Assembly: GCA_032690845.1 (NCBI GenBank)
Contig: CM064434.1
Coordinates: 10,542,108 to 10,606,107, forward strand
DNA length: 64,000 nucleotides
Direction: 5' to 3'
DNA from: Eleusine coracana subsp. coracana
Lineage: Eukaryota > Streptophyta > Magnoliopsida > Poales > Poaceae
Of this stretch, positions 10,470-21,600 are shown one piece after another (within the stretch, counting starts at the first letter, position 1; each line of letters starts with the position of its first letter). Under the pieces are notes generated by a model. That model made no database searches. It was not told the origin of the DNA and was given only the letters and a program-made list of their open reading frames with translations. The position numbers were made by a program, and so were the translations under genes.

Positions 10470-11790
10470 ACTATTAATTTCAGTGCAATCGACTCTTCCA
10501 TCAGTTTTTTCTGCCCCTGCCCCGTCATTTGTTTGTGTCGTAGTTGGGCATGTTTCTTCGTTGGTTGCATGGCTCGGTTCCACCAAGAGTCCATCACATA
10601 CGTCCTCACATGACAATCCTTTTTTTGTATTTTCTTTCCGAATTCATCCCGATCGGATCGCTAGCAGGGGAACCCAATTAAGGAGGAGTCAGCGTTGAGC
10701 TCGACCTGATATGAGGAGAACACGGCCACACATTATAGGAAAGGGATGAGTTTAATTTGCTCCAAATTTTTGTTCAAGAAGGAGAAGATCATTTAGAATC
10801 TGTTTTACTCATCCAATGATGTCGATGGGGTGTAATATCGTTTATATCTGAGCTCATCCTGGCGGTAATGGCGTCTGGTGCCGATGGATGCCCGTCTGGA
10901 GAAAGAAGAACGATTTATTTTGGGCCTACCTACGTAGACTGCTATTGGGCCATATATGAGCATGTTTCATGTTGCCCTGCTCACGTGCGCCCGAGAAGCA
11001 GCTAATCGCAATAGGCAGGCCATCTGCAAGGAGTGTAGCGGTTGATCGCAGCAGCCAGGATAGGTGTGTTGAGCTGATTGCACCACCTGTTTGCCAAGCC
11101 AACATCCAACGGCGGGAGCCAATCACATCAGGTCTTCAGCCGTAATAGCACTAATCGCAGCATGCAGTATCAAGGAACTAAGTACAGCGGCCAAGCCATC
11201 ATGATGATCAGGACTCAGGAGCTGGTGGCCGCGAGTGCCAAGGCAGAGATAGGTAAGATACGGAAAAAAAAAGAAAATCTACTGATTCAGTCAATGTGGA
11301 GGAGATTTTAAAAAATAGAAAGCCCAAATTTTAAGATGATGTTGGTTACCCTATTGATTAAGCCTTTCTATTTTTACAAAAGAGGTAAAAAGGTCTAATT
11401 TTACAAAATAGAATACAAAGTCTATTGAAGATGCTCTAACAATGAATAGACACTAATCCTAATAGATATGTAGAGATTATATGTCTTATATTAATTATGA
11501 TCCAAGACGTACATGTATTGTGCCTCTAACAATGCACCGTGATCGCACATATGCAATTGTTTTGCCTCCTTGAGTCAATTTACAAGAGTCCCACGACCAT
11601 GCAGTTATTTGACTTTTCTTAGTGCTAATTTTTCTTTCAATGCATGAAAATATTTTGTCTCATGGTTGATCAAGATGATAATACTAATATTGTTTGTGAT
11701 ACAACCGACAATCTTTATAAAGTTTTCAACAACAATCCAATGAGCAAGGAAGTGCAAGATTAAACGGGTAATTAATATTTTTTTTCTTTG
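10470..11790. other. Unassigned intergenic DNA
   Basis: About 1.3 kb with no gene I can support. GC-richer between 10650 and 11250, AT-rich after. Short frames show no family resemblance. Probably the body of a non-autonomous element ending at 11829. Confidence 0.4.
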
Positions 11791-11829
11791 TTTTTAAAGT
11801 CTGTAGTAACGCAAGGGCACTTTGCTAGT
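11791..11829 (+). mobile_element. Helitron-like 3' terminus
   Basis: CTGTAGTAACGCAAGGGCAC followed by TTTGCTAG (CTAG at 11825-11828) and T. It matches the end at 6600-6644. Sequence starting TCTCTTATTAAATTAGG follows at once, as if a second copy were joined head to tail. Confidence 0.4.
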
Positions 11830-11833
11830 TCTC

Positions 11834-12075
11834 TTATTAAATTAGGTGATGTCGTCCTCTCTTATTCTGCCCCCAATAAAAATAGTTATCTCTTTACCTT
11901 TAGATTATTATTTCCATCAGTTCAAGTTGGATACAAATCCAGTTAAACAAAATTAGGTGATGTCGTTCTCTCTTATTCTGCCCCCAATAAAAATAGTCTG
12001 TTTTCATCATCGTATCTCTTTACCTCTTTAGATTATTATTTCCATCAGTTCAAGTCGGATACAAATCCAGTTAAA
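11834..12075 (+). repeat. Two-copy tandem repeat carrying motif copies 4 and 5
   Basis: The unit starting ATTAGGTGATGTCGT at 11841 recurs at 11952, a period of 111 bp. Both copies contain CTCTTATTCTGCCCCCAAT and TTCAAGT(T/C)GGATACAAATC. The second copy has about 16 extra bases. High identity indicates a fairly recent duplication. Confidence 0.85.
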
Positions 12076-12173
12076 CAAACCAAAACAATACGCAACATGG
12101 GACATACCATCCAATTCAGTTTAGAGTTTCAAACACCGTAGCCCATAACTCCTTCAAGAAATAACGCTACATG

Positions 12174-12229
12174 CAACAGTTCATCATGGACTGAATCAAT
12201 ACAACAGTTCATCGTGGACTGAATCAGAT
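12174..12229. repeat. 28-bp tandem duplication
   Basis: CAACAGTTCATCATGGACTG... at 12174-12201 is repeated at 12202-12229 with three changes near its middle and 3' end. Confidence 0.85.
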
Positions 12230-12700
12230 TCAAAGTTCAGGTTTGCACTACTGGTAATTGGATTGAGGGAATCAAACCTTTTAGTCCAAAACAAGCAAAA
12301 TGGAGAATTGGTTGGGCAAAAATTATTTCCTGGGCGACCTTACAAGTGTATGACCATCTCCTACGAGGTCAAAGAAGAAGGATTTTGCTACCGCCGATGG
12401 CTCCCAGAATCAGGTGTGGTCGTCAGAGTAGATATGCTGATCTAGCATGCTCAGATCTCGCTCGGTGGCCACCACCTCACTGGGGAAGCTCATCAGAGAG
12501 GGAAGGTGAGGGACGCAACAGAGGAGGGAGATCGGGACAGGGCCGCAGCAGCCACCTCGTCAAGAGGACCTTGTCAGAGAGGGAATCGAGCGAGGACCGT
12601 AGTAGCAAAGGGAGGTCGGGTGAGGAACCGCGGAGGGACCTCGAGGAGTCCACATGCCGTGTTTTGGCTGAAGATACGACCCGACGGGGGCATGGACTAG
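12230..12700. other. Unassigned GC-rich block
   Basis: Contains short overlapping frames on both strands rich in Arg/Gly/Ser. None resembles a family I know. It may be a captured exon fragment, but this is not supported further. Confidence 0.3.
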
Positions 12701-13190
12701 TACTGTCCAAATGGACGGCTCGGCTCAGCATGGTCCGGGCCTTAAAAAGCCCAGCATGTTCGTCGGCCGTGTCGAGATGGTCTTAGGACTTACCTATCGG
12801 TCCATGACACGGTCGTAAATTATAAATTCGTGCCAGGTCGACCCACTAAGTCTGACGGGTGAATTAAATTGATGGCCCATTTAAAATTAAAGTAATTAAA
12901 ATATCAAAAATATGATATTGCATTAAGGATTTGAATCTTTCCACCAGATTAGAGGGTCTTGTTATATCAAAATTGAAGTAGTAAGTATACTTAAATAGGC
13001 CGTGTCTGATGTGACCTTATAAGGTTTTAATGGGCCTAGTGCTTGGCCAAAGCACGACACGCAGGTGTAGGCCATGCCGGCACGGACCTTAAATTCAATA
13101 GCCTATACCGGGCTTATGCCATGCTTTTTTTAGGATTTTGGGCCAGCCCACTAGGCCCAGCCTATTTAGACAGCTCTAACATACACACAA
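12701..13190. mobile_element. GGCC-rich dispersed repeat, possibly hAT-type
   Basis: Rich in GGCCC and GGGCC words (for example TTGGGCCAGCCCACTAGGCC near 13140-13160) and ending in TAGACAGCTCT. Sequences of this style occur in grass hAT-like non-autonomous elements. Ends and target duplication are not defined, so this is a tentative call. Confidence 0.3.
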
Positions 13191-13419
13191 CCCATTTAGC
13201 CATCGACCCAGTTAGGCACAATCGAGAATATATAATGTATTATAAAAAGTACATGGTTTATTAACATACCACATCGTGCCATGTCTAGCACAATGCTTTA
13301 CTGGATTCACTTAATCTAACCAAATTGACCCAGCCAGCAACCTATGGCCCGAAACCCAGACCGGTGCAAAGCCCAATCCGCTTTTCGGGCCACGGCCGGC
13401 CCCTTCAATGAACCAGCTG

Positions 13420-13537
13420 CCACCGTCTCGCCGATCCAAATCCCCCACTCCAGCCTCGCCCCCTCCGCCGGTCACCGGCCGCTGCTTCTCCACTTCCCTC
13501 GCCTCCTCCGCAGCGGGATCCGGATCGGCCTCTCGCG
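13420..13537 (+). other. PUX11: PUX11-like gene: probable 5' UTR exon
   Basis: A C-rich, CT-rich stretch of typical plant 5' UTR style ends at 13537 with a good donor (GCG|GTAAGCC). The next exon begins with the ATG at 15671 directly after an acceptor (TACTGCAG), so this exon is non-coding. The transcription start is not visible; 13420 is a guess and no clear TATA box is seen. Confidence 0.55.
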
Positions 13538-14275
13538 GTAAGCCTGCCTATCACTGGTTCAGTTCCGCTCCCTGATGAACCCCTGATTGGCTTGTCCGGT
13601 CAGTTCCGTCGGATTCTTTGTCGCCTTCCCTCGCTCCTCGATTAATTCGACTAGCCGATAGGGTTCTTCTACTCTTCTGCGGAGTTGGGCACTACTGGAA
13701 ACTGGGTGAGTGGCCTGGTGATCTCGTGGTAAATTCGTGTAGGGCATCATGCGTGCGTGCACGAGCCAATATCTGGAACTGCACCTAGTTTACGGTGCGT
13801 TCTTGCTAGTTCCGTTCGTTTTGTTTTTTTTCTGTGATTCTTTTAAGACGAGAGACCTTTGTGTGTCCGAGCTCCTCGTCTGGGGGTGGACCGAGTGCTC
13901 CTGGTCAGCGAATCAGATAGGTTCATGAGCCGTTTTTGCTTGTCTCGTGATGGAACTGACGTTTCCCTTGGTCTTCGTCATATTTGTCAGCTCTGTATCT
14001 ATCTCGTTATAGTCTTCATCATCTGCACTTGGCCCATCTATTAGTCCCAGAAGGTCCTTGTCTTCATTCTGTACTTCGGTTATTGGGTTTGAGCACAGTA
14101 TTGCCACCAGTAGTTGTGGTGAATATAACATACTTGTGGTAGCGGGGTGGGTTGAGATGTTTCCATTTCTTAGTTCCTTTCCAACGTAGCTAACTTTGTG
14201 GTAGGACTGATAGCGGTGTGGAAGTGAGATATTTCTATTTTTCAGCTTCAATAAGAGCTAATATGACTGAAGAAG

Positions 14276-14490
14276 ATTGAAAACTTTGACTCTCCGTTGA
14301 CACTTTAGTCTTCTCAAGTTTTCTCAAATTACAAGACACCCACGTATCCCAATGTATCTTTCTCTCTTCCCAAGACATCCTTATCTCTATCTCTCTCCTT
14401 CTCGTTTTCTATGTACCTACCTTTTTCACTTCTCCTTAATTCCCGTGTCCGAAGCTAAAACGCCTTATAATTTGGAATGGAGGGGGTAGT
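14276..14490. mobile_element. Decayed Stowaway-like MITE in the first intron
   Basis: The right end GGAATGGAGGGGGTAGTA (to about 14490) is the usual inverted Stowaway terminus. A degenerate left end CTCTCCGTTGACA lies near 14290. The ends are poorly matched, so the boundaries are rough. Confidence 0.4.
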
Positions 14491-14878
14491 ATTTTATGAG
14501 CTGTGACAATGTGGTGATAGTGTCAGAAGTTGCAACCCTTTGGGCTTTTATACATGGTTTTCTCATAATTATTCTCAATTGTAGAACAACAATCCTGTCA
14601 TGATTTTTTTGTTCTTAGTTACTGACTCGAAATTCAGTTGCTTTTGTGCTTCCTGTGGTTGTCTCATCAAGTGATTTGAGAACTTGAAAGTGAAGCTGTA
14701 TTGGACGCACTGCTTTGGTTTCCCTCAAGGCTAAACCAAGTACAAAGAAGGTTCTGGTTGAATTTAATTAAGTACGTTTCTGTAGTATTCAATGTTAGGG
14801 TCTTTCTTTGTCATGCACTTGCCAGCTGAACATAGAAAATACACGTAGAGGTTCTCCTGCTGTCGTGGCAAAAAATAA

Positions 14879-15142
14879 GGGCCTGTTTGGTAGGACTTCT
14901 AGAAGTGCTTCTGCTCCGGATTGTAGGAGAAGCCTTCCAAACGATTCCAAGAAAAAAAAACAGCTTCTGCTCCCTCTTCATAGAATCACTTCTCAAATTT
15001 GTACTAGAATCCAAAAGCATAAAAAATGTAGCTTCTCGTGGCTTCTCCACCCATCTTAGTATTGAGCACACAAAAAAGCCATTTTGCCAAACATTTTTTT
15101 TTAGAGAAGCTGTTTTCTAGAAAAGTCCTACCAAACAGGCCC
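14879..15142. mobile_element. Tourist-type MITE (PIF/Harbinger)
   Basis: A 264-bp element with long matching inverted ends: GGGCCTGTTTGGTAGGACTT on the left, and its near-perfect complement ending GTCCTACCAAACAGGCCC on the right. The 3-bp target duplication TAA is at 14876-14878 and 15143-15145. It sits in the first intron of the PUX11-like gene. The well-kept ends suggest a relatively young insertion. Confidence 0.9.
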
Positions 15143-15670
15143 TAAGTTAAACAAAAAAAAGTAACGGTTTTTTGGGTTCACATCCATATGGTTTCCTGAA
15201 CTCAAGTATTAGTATTAAAATATGCCTTTGCTGGTAAGTGGTAACTGGTTTGCTGTTCAAATATGATCTGATTCTGGATTTGGTGGTGAATCCGAGTGCT
15301 GAAATTATGTTTCCCTCCTACTTTGGATTGCATTCATGGCGACAATTTTTATGGGATTTAGTTTTAGAAAAATTATGCTTCTAGTTCTCTGTGAGGGTTC
15401 TTGCTGTCATGTTATTATTAGCTATGCTCAGCACTTACGTATTGTGAAGGGCCTATAATATAATGTTCAAGTTTCAGTTCACGTTTTTAAACTTTATATT
15501 GGTGATAGTAAATAGGCAAGTTACACATTGAACTAGTGAAATAACATGCTTTTGCTAGCAAGAACAGAGTACATAGATTTTCCTTGTTGGTTGTAGTTCT
15601 GTAGTCCACTCTCCTGATGAATTATACTTTGTTCTCATGTAGTGATGCACTTTCTCGTTTTCTACTGCAG

Positions 15671-18600
15671 ATGGAACGAACAGTTAATTCCTTGGCATAC
15701 AAAGGTTCTATTTCTGATGCAATCAATCAATCAAGACAACAGAAAAAGCTCTTTGTAGTCTACATATCAGGTGTTTATACTCAATTGCTTCTAGGTTCTA
15801 GCTGTGCTGTGTACCACTTTAAGAATATTGTTAGAGTCATCGTTACATTGATTTCCTAATGATTTATGGCAATATCGATATTGATCCTAATGCTATTCTC
15901 TGTCATGAACTTTGATCTTACTGCGATCAGTCTATCCAATTGATCGAATGATATATCTTTGCACCTTTTCAGGAGAGGATGAGGCTTCCAGTAGTTTGGA
16001 GCAGTCAACACTGGTTGACGAACATGTTGTTCTTACAACTCTTCTTTCCATTATGAGTAGCGTTTCTGCTATGATTATTAGGTCCCCCCCCCCGTTCAAG
16101 TATTTTTGTTTATTTAAACTGTCAGGTGGTCGAAGTAATAGGCAGATGTTGCATCTTCTTGCATCTCAAGCAAGGGAATGTGGATGCAGCACAGTTTTCA
16201 GCTATCTGTATCCTTTTATCTTCTTTTATTTATTAATCCTTTGTGTTTGCTACAGATAACACTGATAAAATAAAGATCTAGCAAGAAAAATAGCAGATGT
16301 TTTATTGTTGTGACTAGCTGATTTTGCCCTTGAATTCAGAGTATGTTACAGGAATTGATTTCCTCTGTTGTTGCTGATATTTTGTATTGGTTATCTTTTC
16401 TCAGCATGCTAATCCTGCATTCCATATAACTATTTTGAGATAACTTGTGCATTGCTTAAATTATAATCTGTTTTGTTGTACCTGATCTGCCGCTTGTTTC
16501 TTCATATCTTGGCTGTGTTCAGTATGTTTAACAGCATCCTATAATACAACTATTTTTCTTACTTCAATCTTAAAAAAGTTAATACTGAGCAAGTCCTACA
16601 GCCTGTTAACTATTTACTGTGATGTTTCCATTATGCGTGTTCTAATTAAATTCTTATAGTTTTATCCTTAAATATCTGAAACCAGATCCCCAGAAGTCCG
16701 TACCAAGTATATCTGTGATCGGACTGAATGGAGTTATGCTATGGCATCATGGTACTACTATACTAGAACATAAAATACAATATACACAGAAAATGCTATC
16801 TGATTTTTCTCAAATGAAAACAAAACCATTTAAGTGATGTTTCTGGATTCGTGCTAATGAGTGTGCTGTTCTTAGAGGGACATGTCATCTCTGAAAATCT
16901 GAAAGAAAGTATTGAGAAGGCTTGGGCTGCCCTTCATCTTCAGGTATCTACATTGCAAACCCCTTATAATTATCTGCTTGTCTGGTCCAAAAGTGTTTCG
17001 TAATCATGGAGTCTCTAGGCATCTTTTATCTGTTTGGAATCACTGGTTAAAAGTGTTGCTCAACTGATAGTTTTGATAATGCATGAGTTCTCTCCTTGTC
17101 CGAAATATGCTTACAATGCATACAACACGCCTCTACTGGAAGGTGTGATTGATCATACACTTGACTGCTAGGGATTTTTGTCTACAAAACACCAAAAAGA
17201 TTGTGGTCTTGTCTCACATTGCAAAACTCGATTTGGGCTCATGGAGACTGTGAAATCGGCCTTTGTCCATGGCACACTGCAGCAGAGGAAATTAATACTT
17301 TCAACTTTTTTTTAACCTTAATGCACAAAATATTTTTTTGAGGAATAATGCACAAAATATATTAGAACCTGAAATAAGACAAAAACACATAATTACAACT
17401 TGAATATTACAACTTCTCGGGCTATAATGTGCTGCAGACAAAGGCCTTGTGATGTCCACAAGAAAAAAAGGGGACCTAATTGAGAGAATTACAGGCATCA
17501 AGGGCAATGCTTCTATATTTTCAAATTCTATCTTCACTACTATAAAATGGGATGGTACCACCCCACCACAGGAAAGCGCCGACACATGGGCCCCATACAC
17601 TATCCATACCCTATGACCCCCACAAGGCATCACCAACATGCCTCATGCTTCACCTGTTAGTTTAATTCTTGTTGGATGTTAGTTTGGGTTAAATCTTTTC
17701 TTAGTGCAGGTCAAGTCTTTGCCTTAGTGTGTAAGTCAAAGACTTAGTCTTCATGAGCAAGGCATAGGGCTGTCTGGTGCTATAGAAAGAGAGGTGGTGC
17801 AGCAAGTGAAGCTGAGGAGAAAGGGGAGTGTAGTGGTGTAGTGTTTACCACTACACTCCCCCTTCGGTAGAGCAGTAGATATGCAGCCTCACAGCCCCGG
17901 CGGTAGAGAAATAGAGAAGTGGCAGACTTGCACTCAGTGAAGCCCAACGAGGCCAAGAACGTGGCAAAACGAGAGTACCACGCCCGAGATCCGGATGACT
18001 GTAATCCACAAACCCTGCTCGCTGACTGCAGTAGACTGTCGGTCAAAGTGCCGTGTAGAAAGGCATTCTTCACGTCAAGCTGATGCACGGACCAGGAGCG
18101 GGAGAGAGCCAGTGAGAGAACCGTGCGCACTGTGGCCGGCTTCACCACCGGACTGAAGGTCTCGTCGTAGTCCACTCCAGGTCGCTGGGTGAAGCCCCGA
18201 AGAACCCAACGAGCCTTGTAGCGCTCTAGAGAGCTGTCAGCCCGGCGCTTATGCGTCCAGATCCACTTGCCGGTCACCACATTGCAACCAGACGGACGTT
18301 GTACGAGGTCCCATGTCTGGTTGACAAGAAGAGCCGCGTACTCCTCCATAGCCCGACGCCAGTGAGGATCCGCCAGGGCATCGCGGACGGAGGAGGGCAC
18401 GGGTGAGACGCTCGGCTCCGCCCCAACGGTAGAGAGGACACCCGCCGCCCGTCGTGTCACCATGGGATGGGTGTGCCCGGGATCTCGATGGACGACAGAC
18501 GGGTGGTACACTGCCGGGTCGAGTCGAGAGCGAGCTCGAGAGCGCACCGTTGGCTCAGGCGGAGGCGGTGGTGGCAGAGAGACCACCGGTTCAGGCGGTG

Positions 18601-21600
18601 GCGGTGGTGGCGGAGAGACCACAGGCTCCGGGACCGGCGCCGCACAGCGCCTGTAGACCTATACCGGCTTGGTGAAGCGGGCAGTGAAGCCCGGAGGCTC
18701 CCGCGACGCAGGGAGTGACTGCGACGTAGGAGGTGGCGACGAGGCCGCGCGTGGCGCAGGCGACGAAGACTCCGGTGCTGCGAACGAAGGCTCCGTGGCC
18801 ATGCGTGGCGCGGTAGAAGACGTCGGTGCCGCGCGCGGCACAGCTAAGATCTCCAGAAACGGGTAAACAGAAGTAGGAGGCTGGACCACCGTGTCAGTCG
18901 GAAAAAGGACTCAAGGTCAGGGTCACGAGAGGGTGACTCGTCAAACACGACGTGTCAGGAGATGAGGACGCGACGAGAGGAGAGGTTAAAGCAACGGTAC
19001 CCCTTGTGGTCAGGGGAGTAGCCAAGGAAGACACACCTAGTCGAGCGAGGCGCTAACTTGTGAGGAGCAGTGGCGGAGGTGTTAGGATAGTAGGCGCATC
19101 CAAATACCCGAAGGTGATCATACCGAGGAGGGGTCCGAAAAAGGGCGTGGTGAGGGGTGGTGTCAGGTGAGGCAGTGGAAGGTAGGCGGTTGAGTAGGTA
19201 GGTGGCTGTGTGTAGACCCTCGGCCCAGAAACGAGCAGGAAGGGAGGCCTGAAGGAGAATGGTGCGAACGACATCGTTCGTGGTGCGAATCATCCGCTCA
19301 GCCTTGTTGTTCTAGGGCGAGGTATACGGACACCGCGCGTGAGGCCTGGCTGGCTCTTGAGGCCCAGTTCCTTGGCAATGCCGAGGCCCGTGTGCTCCAA
19401 ACCCTAGAAGGGTGGGTATATAAATCCCTATACATGGGCCTCTATGGGCCAAATATAAACAGCCTATGGGCTCAATACATATTACTCTAACAACTGGTGT
19501 TGTTAAATACCATCAGCATGCAACTGACACTTCCACTCAGTCATAATGTCTGATAGTGTTGTTCAACATGATCTATCACTGCAACTGTAAGAGGCTAATT
19601 TTCTTATGTTACAAGTTTTTTTCCCTCAATTTATAAGTATGAAAAACAATTGACAAATGTGTTCATAGGAACAGGTTCCTAAACTTCCTATATACACAAC
19701 AACAACAACAACAACAAAGCCTTTTTATCCCAAGCAAGTTGGGGTAGGCTAGAGATGAAACCCATGGGAACCCAAAAAAGAAGAGACAAATGAACAAAAG
19801 CCAAAAAAAAAAAGGGAACAAAAGCCAAACGAAAGAAGAAACGAGTAAGCAAGAAGGAAGGAAAAAAAAGATCAGGGTTCCGGCACATCTATTGCTAGTT
19901 TCCAAGCACTCCTATCCATAGCTAGCTCCTTAGGGATATCCCACGCCTTCAGGTCTCTCTTAACTGACTCGTCCCAAGTCAAGTTAGGTCGGCCCCTACC
20001 TCTCTTAACATTAGCATCTCTCTTTAGAACCCCACTATGCACCGGCGCCTCCTATATGCACATGCATCAAAATTCAAAACTAATGAAACATAAACAGTAG
20101 ACAGGTGGTGGGGCCATATTTAGTGTTTAGGCTGTTTAGATGATGTTTAATTGCTGTTTAAATGGATTAAATGGTTTGTACTGTAGCATATTTTTGAGCA
20201 AGAATAAATACTTTTTCACTAACTTTCTTGAAGTAAAATTGAATCCTGTGTTGGACGAAGTGGTATCTAGGTTCTCGGTTTCTAATGTGCTGCTGGTGGC
20301 ACAAGAAGGATGTGCTGCTGGTGGCACAAGAAGGATGTGCTGCTGGCAGGAAGAGAAGGACGACATTGCTTCAACAAGAGGACGGAGAACCTCCGTGGCA
20401 GCGCGTGGCGAGGATGAAGCTGGTGCGGCGGTGCGTGTAGGGGCCTGTAATGGAGGATGGGGGCACCCCTCTGCGCACGAGTCGGGATGGGCTGGACGCG
20501 GTAGGTTTGCTCGGCCTGGGCGGTGGCGGCACTGGCAACAGAGAAAAGGTGGCATCAGTGCTATATGTTGCCGCCAAATGCTGCTGGGTCAGCCTGCCAA
20601 AGAGCCCAAAATCCAGCTTGATTTCCTGCTCCTGATTTGTATCTCCCGCTCTTCTGTCGCCATCTCCTAAATGGAGCTGTTGACTGTTTAAACGGGTCAA
20701 CCATTTACAAGTCTGATTAGGCCCTAAACTACATAGTAGGCTCTTTTCTACTGTTCAGGCAGCCGTTTAAAACTTCTTAGGAAAACTCTTGAAAACTGCC
20801 ATACCCGTGATTTTTAGGTCTCTACAATGGCCTGGAGGAATCCACTCTTAAAATTGCGGTTAACGAACAATTTTAGCTGTGATTTTAGTGCGCCCCAGTT
20901 TTATGTGACAAATTATTGTTTGAAACTTTTGAAGTGCTATATAAACTTTAAAAGTTTGTTGCGTGTATCATTGGCCATCTGTTAGAAACTGAACTGTAAC
21001 TCTCATTGAGAGAGGATGACACTAGGAGATGGGGCAATTTTCTGGTTTATTTCTCACACAACTCACACAATGCCATACCAACCCAAGGGGTTGTGGATAC
21101 ATATTTATAGCTGGCCAAGGGCCAGCATATGCTAAAATGCTGGTCTAAGATGCTAGTCTAAAAGCATAAAGCAAGTGCAGGACCAGCACTTGCAGTCCTA
21201 GATGCTGTCCTAACTACTGTCCTATATAGGACCAAGATGCTGTCCTATACAAGGACTAATATGCTGTCCTGGACAGGACCAGCAGTCAAACAAAGACCAA
21301 GACCAAACAGTACAAGACTTATTCCATCATTCTCCCCCTAAGTCTTGTGCGTTGTCTTGTGAGGAGGTTGAACCATCCCAATCCTGGAGCAGAGTTCAAG
21401 GAACTTGATCCTCCCAAGGGGCTTGGTGAGCAGATCCGCAAGCTGGTCACTGGTGTTGATGTAGCTTGCCTTGATGCTTCCTTCCTTTAGGTAGTCACGA
21501 ATTAAGTGGTACCTCACCCGGATGTGCCTACTCCGTTCGTGGAAAACGGGGTTCTTTGCTAGAGCCAAAGCGGACATGCTGTCCACTCGAAGTTCCACTG

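Noticed and set aside
20140..20670. 176-aa plus-strand frame in the PUX11-like intron
   Set aside because: Lies in a repeat with no recognisable domain, and the opposite strand is equally open.
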